From contig JAQMRL010000008.1 of NCBI GenBank assembly GCA_035578175.1, positions 10,020,883 through 10,084,882 of the forward strand: a stretch of DNA of 64,000 nucleotides, in the 5' to 3' direction. Under the pieces are notes generated by a model. It had not been told where the DNA came from. It did no database searches and worked only from the letters and a program-made list of their open reading frames with translations. Position 1 is the first letter of the stretch, and every line of letters begins with the position of its first letter. The position numbers and the translations under genes are program-made. Positions 57,061 through 64,000 of this stretch are shown here, one piece after another. Origin of the DNA: Catonia carolina. Its lineage: Eukaryota; Arthropoda; Insecta; Hemiptera; Achilidae.

Positions 57061-57498
57061 TATACTGGTATCTATTGAACATCTTCCAGGGGCACCCATT
57101 TTCATATATTTTGTGAATGGTCATACATGCATATATATATACTCGTATTTGGGTGTAAGGGTATGGCAACCCCGGGATCCCAGCTAAGGAAAATCTTACT
57201 TCTAAACTACGCACAGGTTGCTCTTACACATCATTCAAACTACATCACAAACATCTTACTTCTTTCAACACGCAGCACACACACCATGGGTTGGTGAGGC
57301 CCATAACAGACGGGTGGAGTGTTAAATTATTTTCACTCAATCTGCTAGTTTCAGGGCTACAAAAAAAAATAGGTAGTTTTTGTTTCTTATCACATGATCA
57401 GCCAATTATATGACTGAATCATTTAACAACAGAAGAGGTAGAGGTGTAAAATACACTAGTCACAGTTATCTCCTCTGAGAATAATAAATTTCATTATA

Positions 57499-58427
57499 CG
57501 AAATGTGGTTATTAAATAACGAGACTGACTTTGTAAAAAATTTAATTTTAATTTTATACATAATCACTTATTGTCACCTTCAATATACACTCCTCTATCC
57601 CTACAACGCTCCATGCGAATTTTCCATTGTTAGAAACAGTGCTGGAAGTCATTTTCTGTCAGCTCCTTCAGGACACGTGCCGCTTTCTCTTTTACAGCTT
57701 CCACAGACTCAAATCTGGTCCCTTTTAATGCAGATTTCACCTTAAGGAACAGGTAGAAGATAATAACATGTGATGAAACGTGGATTTTTACTTATGATCC
57801 GGAAACGAAGCGCCAATCCATGCACTGGAAGAGCCGAACTTCACCGAGAGCCAAAAAAGCTCGAATAAGCAAGTCAAAATTTAAAGCAAAGATGATTGTT
57901 TTTTTTTATATCCATGGGATTGTGTATCTTCACTGGGTTCCTGAAGGTCAAACAATTAATCAATACTACTACCTTGAGGTACTTTCTAAACTGCGTCAAA
58001 GAGTAAGGAAAAAACGCCCCGAAATGTGGAAAAACAAATCATGGGTTATCCACCAAGACAATGCGCCAGCTCATTTCGCGTTATCTGTCAAGAGGTTCCT
58101 AGCCAAGTACAGCATTTCAGTGTAAGAACATCTACCTTATTCACCAGATCTTGCACCATGTGACTTCTACCTGTTCCCTATAGTGAAATCTGTATTAAAA
58201 GGGACAAGATTTGAGTCTGTGGAAGCTGTAAAAGAGAAAGCGGCACGTGTCCTGAAGGAGCTGACAGAAGATGACTTCCAGCACTGTTTCCAACAATGGA
58301 AAATTCACATGGAGCGTTGTAGCGATAGAGAAGAAGTGTATATTGAAGGTGACAATAAGTGATTATGTACAAAGTAAAAATAAAATTTTTTATAACGTCA
58401 GTCTCGTTATTTAATAGCCTCACCTCG
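57499..58427 (+). mobile_element. Mariner element MLE-D with ~262-bp inverted arms
   Basis: TA flanks at 57497-57498 and 58428-58429. The ends share tattaaataacgagactgac. Inverted similarity continues far inward: 57499-57759 matches the reverse of 58164-58427. The left arm is therefore a reversed copy of the transposase 3' end that replaced the normal 5' part. Confidence 0.85.
57763..58363 (+). pseudogene. DD34D mariner transposase, C-terminal part
   Basis: The frame starts ITCDETWIFTYDPETK (first aspartate), continues to WVIHQDNAPAHF (second aspartate), meets a TAA at about 58123, then resumes EHLPYSPDLAPCDFYLF (third, 34 residues after the second). It ends VEAVKEKAARVLKELTEDDF to YIEGDNK. 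The catalytic triad is present, but the DNA-binding half is missing and one stop intervenes. Confidence 0.8.
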
Positions 58428-58622
58428 TACAGTCAGACTCTGCAGCGAATTAAACGACGGTGTAATATGTAGGGTGAAAGTAGATGGTTTTCAGAGGGCC
58501 TGGCATGCTGATAAGCATACTTTTCCTCTCAGTGGAGAAGGTTAAACACCTCATTCCTCATAGAGGGATCCTGTACTAGTAAACCCTCTAGATGTTCAAA
58601 CCAATCCTTCAGCTGATGACTT

Positions 58623-59162
58623 AATAAACCACAAAGAAACCCTAAAACAGTAATTTAATTATAGGAGTTAAATGTATTCAAACACTGAAAAACCATAATC
58701 AACAGAAGAAGAACAAGTGGGTGATTACACCAGCTGATGAAGTTGCAGGGTCAATTGTCAGTTATTGAGGAAGTCCGCACCGCAAGTATTGTAGACGTAA
58801 GTTAAGTCGACCGGGCCAGTGAGATGGCCGGCCGTACGCCGTTGTCCGAGTGGACCAATACAACGAAGAAAAAGGCTTGTGACCCCGTAAATGACCTTGA
58901 ACGTGATAGCTGGCGGTGTTGCAGCAGCCTCTCTCTCCTTCGTTCAGATAACCGGCCATTCAGGGGAATAACGACTGTCTACCGGCTATTTTATTTTTGT
59001 ATTTTGACTTCTTCTTTTCGATTTCATAATTTTTAACCTTTCAAGAACAACCCTACTGAATAACTTACAAGTTAATCAATTTTTAAAAAGAACATCCATC
59101 AAGAAGAATCATAAATAATACTATGGTTACTAACAAACCCCGGTCGCTTTAATTCGTGTTAT
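58623..59162. other. No gene; GC-richer patch at 58740-58990
   Basis: A short patch richer in G+C and CpG than its surroundings. Open frames there (58824-59036) show no domain. Confidence 0.4.
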
Positions 59163-59762
59163 AAAAATCTGGTGTGAAACACTCACACAACTTTTTTCTT
59201 GCCAATGTAAATAATAACCATTATAACCTAATATTAGTAATAAAACATTAGAAATAAACAAAAAACTAACCTCGAAAAACATAACCTTATTTTAATCATG
59301 AGTGAAAGACGCAAATGAAAATCAACCTCAGTTTGGCTTAAAAATACGGAAAATCACTCTTTCACGCTAAACTAGGCTCTGTAGAGAAAACTGCTGAAAA
59401 TAAAAGTTGTAGATAATTTTATTTCCTATAAATTATATTATATACACTTTTGTCGTAAAATGCATACTAAGGCAGAAATTTAAAAAAATGAATTTCCACA
59501 CGTTTTCGTGAGAAGAAAAAAACAGAAAATCTCTAATTACCGCTAAACTAAGCGTTATACAAAAAAATGTTTCAAATAAAAGTTGTAGTATTTTAAATTC
59601 TCTACAACTTTGATTATTACGTTTTGGGCTTTAATACATAGACTATTAAAGTCGCAATCTTAAAAAAAACAATTTTGTTACGAGAAAATAGCCTCACTAA
59701 GAATTTCAGTAAACATGGCGCCTACCCTATCTTGTAGAGCATAAAAAATTTAGTAAACCAGG
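59163..59762 (-). mobile_element. Family H, 5'-truncated copy
   Basis: Reverse copy from the 3' hairpin to gtagagcataaaaaattt; the half with the microsatellite and 5' end is missing. Confidence 0.7.
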
Positions 59763-61163
59763 AGCAAACATTGCGATTACTCAGTCTAATATAAGCCAAC
59801 ACTATATGAAGACTGCTCAGGATCTTCTTTTTTTATAATGGTCTTCAAGTTTTATTCTTGAAAGGCTACGCTTCAGCCGCAATTCTTTTTCAATTTCTGT
59901 AAGGGCTTTATTGCTATTTTTTATGCTCTGCAAATCTAATCGTTTCACGGCAGATAAGAATATTTATAAGACCCTGGCATCAGCTGCATCTCTTCCAACA
60001 TTTGTATTTTGCAGTAATTACCTTCATTAAACTTACACACACCCTCATATACTCCAAAATTCAAAGTAAGACGTCCCACAAAGGTTCATTTTGGTAAAAT
60101 TTACCAAATTATATTATTAAGGCTTTCATTAGGGTTATATAAGACAAAATAAGGCCGAAAATAATAGACCAGTATTATAAAATAATCAGATGCACTCTTG
60201 TTTACAAACACCAGGGAATGCACTTGTAGATCACTGATATAATCCCAACAACAAGAAACAAAAAAAAAATACAAAGAAGAACTATTGAAAACACAGTTAG
60301 GAATACTTTACTGTTGTATATGATTAGATTAGGCTTATGAAAAATAAGCCTAATATTTTGAAGATTTTGAATATTTGGAAGATTTATTTGTTTCCATTTT
60401 TCGTCTACGCAGACTCTCTGAAAAACCAACGTAAAAAATTTTCCAGTTGTAGAAACATAATTGATACCTCATTTTAAAGAGGGAATTTCAAACTACATTT
60501 ACAATAAAAACCTGAAAATCGATAATTTTTTGTTCGATTTTTTTGTTTTTATCGATACTCATTCCCCTTTAAAACTTTACAAAAATCTTTCTTTGGGAGT
60601 TCAGATTACCCGTGGTTCAAATATCCAGGCTATCCTGTACATATTAATTTATTAACTTTATTACATGTAACCTAAAATTTAAAACAGAAACAACTATAGA
60701 AAAATGTAATTGAAATGTAATTCATTAAACTACAGACAGCTTTTTCAATTGGCGTAGGCTAACAAAACATTCATCATAACAAACAATGAAGAATGGAAAC
60801 GGAAAATTAAATGAAATGACTATATTCCTACCATAGGTAGTGGAACAGTAGAGCCAGTTTTCCATTTTTATCTTTCCTGATACGCTATTTCATTTCTGTC
60901 ATGTGACATGAAATTTACGGTCTCGTAAATCACTCATTACACGAGTATTTTGAAGAAAAAAAAATACCAAAAAACATATAACTGGAGATTACATTTATGT
61001 AAATATTACTATGAATTTGATGGATTGTTTTGGGCAATAGTTATACATTATTATGTAATTTTTAATTTTAATAATTCATTTAAAATTTGATATAATTATT
61101 TAATTATGATGTCACAGTCAATTAATAATGTGAAAAACCCAATTTGATTCATTTTAAAACAGA
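59763..61163. other. No gene recognised
   Basis: 1.4 kb of AT-rich DNA. Open frames (60202-60429 minus, 60461-60655 plus) are short and without domains. Confidence 0.4.
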
Positions 61164-61560
61164 TTAGCCGCCTCCGTGGCCCAATGACCTAAAAAAACAA
61201 TGAATAAAAAATCCTGAACCCAAAAACGTAGACTTAAATACAGCATGAATCAGCAAATGCAAAAAAAAAAACATTAAACCGAAGAGCCACAAGACAAAAT
61301 AAAAAATATAAACCCCGACTGACGCACTAAGGGTAGAAAAAGTAATAATTTTCCTCAAATCATTTTCAATACGAGTACTCAACCCAGAAATAAATGTAGT
61401 AGTCTACCTAATTAAAGAAAAAAACATTAAATAAAAAGTATCACAATAAAATATTAAATAATTAAACCATCAAGATTAAATAATTAATGATTAAATAGTT
61501 AGCATGCTACGCTGCAAAGCGGAGGTCCCGGGTTCGATTACCGGCCAGACTCTGGAAAAT
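61164..61560 (+). mobile_element. SINE3-like tRNA head, split by a ~313-bp AT-rich insert
   Basis: The left piece gccgcctccgtggcccaatg (61168-61187) and right piece gttagcatgctacgctgca (about 61499 on) together read as one tRNA-like head with the B-box gggttcgattacc. The insert at about 61188-61498 has no recognised identity. Confidence 0.45.
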
Positions 61561-61593
61561 TATTATAAGTTTTAACCCACCGTTCCTCAACCT

Positions 61594-61826
61594 TTACAGC
61601 CGAAAGGCCAGTTTGAACCTTTAGAGCCTTTTTTTAAGTAAAACGAGATGTGAGGTGGTTTATGATTGCCTTCTTCACCGAGTGGAAAAGTACGCTAATC
61701 AGCATGGCAGGCTCTCTGAAAAGCATCTACTTTCCATCCTGCAAATGACACCTTAACTTCATTCACCACAGGGTATTATTTTTGTATAATGACATTCATT
61801 ACTCTCATAGGAGATAACTGTGACTA
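61594..61826 (-). mobile_element. Family Y 3' fragment
   Basis: Reverse Y piece from the hairpin cagccgaaaggccag to ggagataactgtgacta. Confidence 0.65.
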
Positions 61827-61945
61827 TAGCCGGTTTCACGTTCAGAATGCAGTACGGAAAGTCCATAACCTTCTTATTTACAAACGCCTATTGAATAACG
61901 TTATACGAAACATACTTAATAGTTGTATCGTTTTACAGATCAGGT

Positions 61946-62829
61946 CTTCTTCTTATCGTGCCAGTCCATTCCGGACGTTGGCTATCATCCTGGCTATGAC
62001 TACTCTATCTACTGCCGCACGGAATAGTTCGGTGGACGTCTTCGAAAACCATGTTCTGAGATTCTTCAACCACGAGAATCTTCTTCTACCCACACTTCTT
62101 CTACCTGATGCCTTTCCCTGCAATATAGACTGCAGCAAGTGGAATCTGCTTTCATTCCTCATTATGTGACCAAGGTATTGTAGTTTGCGACATTTCACCG
62201 TCAATAGGACCTCCATATTTTTCCTCATTCTCCGGAGTATTTCTTCATTTCTCACCCGATCTGTCCATGACACTCTCAACATCCGGCGGTAGAGCCACAT
62301 CTCAAAGGCCTCCAACTTTCTACAGGAGGCTTTAGTCAAGGTCCACGACTCAACCCCATAAAAAAGAACAGAGAAGACATAACATCTTATTAGCTTCATC
62401 TTCACCGTCATTGTTAAGTCGTGGCTTGTAAAAATGTTTTTCATTTTATTAAAAACAGCTCTGGCCCTTTCTATGCGAGACTTTATCTCCTGAGATTGAT
62501 CCCATTGCTCATTTACGATGGTCCCAAGATAGGAGTATTTGCTTACTTGCTCGATACGCTTATTGTTAATAATAAGATGACATGTAGGGATTCTATTTTT
62601 GCTAATGACCATCAATTTTGTTTTGTCAGTATTAATGTCAAGTCCATACTGTTGGCTACTATGGACCAGTCTTTCCATGAGATTCTGTACGTCATAAAGT
62701 GAATCTGTAAAGATAACTGTGTCATCTGCGTAACGAAAGTTGTTAATTCGTTCTCCATTCAAGAGGATCCCCACTTCCATGCCCTCCAAGGCATCTCTGA
62801 AGATGTACTCAGAGTAAATATTAAACAAA
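61946..62829 (-). mobile_element. 5'-truncated LINE with 11-bp duplication
   Basis: Flanked by an exact acagatcaggt at 61935-61945 and 62830-62840. It ends in a (GAA)n tail (61946-61952). The contained RT frame is open to its natural stop. Confidence 0.85.
61953..62829 (-). pseudogene. LINE reverse transcriptase C-terminal part, uninterrupted
   Basis: About 291 codons open from the truncation point to the natural TAA. It starts LFNIYSEYIF inside the RT domain and includes the catalytic FRYADDTVIFTDS. It continues with NTDKTKLMVISK, YSYLGTIV, VLFYGVESWTLTK and KLQYLGHIMRNESRFHLL. No stop or frameshift is visible, so it is a young truncated copy. Lacking the first RT motifs and the endonuclease, it cannot be autonomous. 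Confidence 0.85.
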
Positions 62830-62840
62830 ACAGATCAGGT

Positions 62841-63792
62841 ACAAACAAGTATTACAGTAATGGAATATTTAGCAATTTTATTGTATTTTTAATTATTTTC
62901 AAGTAAAAAATAAGTTACTGTGTAAACTGATGTCAATAGCTATTGGGAAGAAAATACATATACTGTTCTCCAAATAAAAGTGACGTATTTATTTCATTGT
63001 CGGTATTTCTGTAAGGGACATAATAATATATATCTTTTCTTAGAACTTTAACGACAAGAATGTCGTAATTATTGTGATAGCCTACATAATTTTATAGGTT
63101 TACATAACGGATAAACAAAGTTATTAGCTGGTGAAATAAAGAAAAAAATACATTATTTTTACATACGAGATTATTTTTCTGGAATAACACAATGATAATT
63201 CCTTTTGAATCGGCCGTTATTATGAAAAAAGTGATTATTTCAAACTAGTCTATTATTTCTCTTCCCTTCCAACATATGACTTGTCATACATCAAATTACA
63301 GATAAAATTCTATATTTTGTAACAAAAGAATGAAAAACTTATATCGTCATGAAAAAAAGGTTATTTAATGTGAAACGCAAAAAAAAGTATCGAGATTTAA
63401 ACGTCTAACTTTGTACGAGCGTATCTTATTTAAATATCAGAGTATAATAATAACATTTATAGCGGTATAAAATACGATTCATTAGGAAGCGATAGCAATT
63501 TTTTTAGAATTTTTGATTAAAAATGAGCTTGTTAGAGCGTAGTAAGCGAAACTCTGTTCGCTGCTTCTGTTTGTTTTGAACTCGACCCGATCTTTTTTTA
63601 GCTTTTTTTGAATTACTTTTCTGTATTCTTCTTTCTCTTTGATTTTTTACGATCTATAAGCTAAAGGATTTAGATTTTTTATTTTTAAGGTTGGAGCACA
63701 TCGACAGATTGGAGTAAACACGCGTGGCGTTTGAAGGAAGCACGGTCACGCAAACGTTTTGCTATTTTTGCCCGTGACCTTCGGATGCCTTC
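62841..63792. other. No gene recognised
   Basis: AT-rich, no recognised coding region or repeat. Confidence 0.4.
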
Positions 63793-64000
63793 TGCCCATA
63801 ACAGACAGGTGGAGTGTCAAATTATTTACACCCAATCTGTTAGTTGCAGGGCTAAAACAAATAGTTCTGTTTCTTATCGCATGGTCAGCCAATTGAATGA
63901 CTGAATCATTTAAGAGCAGAAGAGGTAGAGGTGTAAAAGACACTAATCAGAGTTATCTCCTCTGAAAGTAATGAATTTCATTATACAGCCAGACCCTGTG
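63793..64000 (+). mobile_element. Retroposon Y, cut by the window end
   Basis: Starts tgcccataacagacaggtgg, the family 5' end, and continues to the PDPV codons at the window edge. Confidence 0.8.

Larger units (their letters stand above)
57302..58622 (+). mobile_element. Retroposon Y15, split by MLE-D
   Basis: The Y sequence occupies 57302-57498 and resumes at 58428. The TA within tttcattatacag is the insertion site. The tail is worn (ctgatgacttaat). Confidence 0.75.

Noticed and set aside
57503..57745. 80-residue frame and its twin at 58178-58423 (minus) as a gene pair
   Set aside because: They are the antisense of the mariner 3' coding region, present twice because of the inverted arms.

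Overview
This window is eukaryotic, AT-rich and non-coding apart from transposable elements. The mix of element families (Tc1/mariner-like elements of several catalytic classes, Tigger/pogo-like, piggyBac-like and PIF/Harbinger-like elements, non-LTR retrotransposons, tRNA-derived SINEs and a very abundant Helentron-like repeat) suggests a large, repeat-rich insect genome, possibly hemipteran. The species call is inference. I found no host protein-coding gene, no rRNA and no credible functional tRNA.

Three families make up most of the interspersed sequence. Family H is a ~0.96 kb repeat with a 13-bp inverted motif near both ends, an internal (TG)n tract and a hairpin after the 3' motif; about 15 copies or large fragments are present. 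Family Y is a ~398-bp retroposon with a fixed 5' end, an (AAC)n-like 3' tail and 8-13 bp target-site duplications; about 17 copies or fragments are present. SINE1 is a ~325-bp tRNA-derived SINE with six copies. Minor families are SINE2, SINE3, W (fragments plus a 134-bp-period tandem array), V and Z (short shared repeats).

Layout. 0.6-3.5 kb: an apparently intact mariner-like element (26-bp inverted repeats, TA duplication, intact transposase) next to a decayed Harbinger-like element. 3.8-9 kb: Y1 inside a SINE2, H copies, and a piggyBac-like element split by a Tigger-like element and by Y2. 9-18 kb: H, SINE1 and Y copies, including a head-to-tail array of Y derivatives. 18-25 kb: decayed LINE fragments, Y6 and Y7, a second piggyBac-like element and a LINE-derived minisatellite. 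25.8-32.5 kb: a three-level nest, with a full-length LINE (13-bp duplication) inside an H copy inside a Y copy. 32.5-37.5 kb: SINEs, Y copies, and a Tc1-like element whose right half plus flank is duplicated in tandem (588 bp, no difference seen). 38-46.6 kb: a Tigger-like MITE, two differently deleted copies of one DD41D mariner family, and a DD39D mariner holding a LINE tail and one of those copies. 46.6-57 kb: more Y and H copies, a GC-rich island, and the 134-bp array. 57-64 kb: Y split by a DD34D mariner with ~262-bp inverted arms, more H and Y copies, and a 5'-truncated LINE.

Potentially functional coding units are the mariner-like transposase at 947-1996 and the LINE ORF1/ORF2 pair at 27801-31892. 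In the LINE the two frames are in the same phase, separated by one TGA, and no ATG precedes the endonuclease domain. The other coding stretches are transposon remnants. Nesting order gives a relative chronology: LINE after H7 after Y8; MLE-D after Y15; SINE1 after Y10; Y1 after SINE2; Y6 and Y12 after old H copies.
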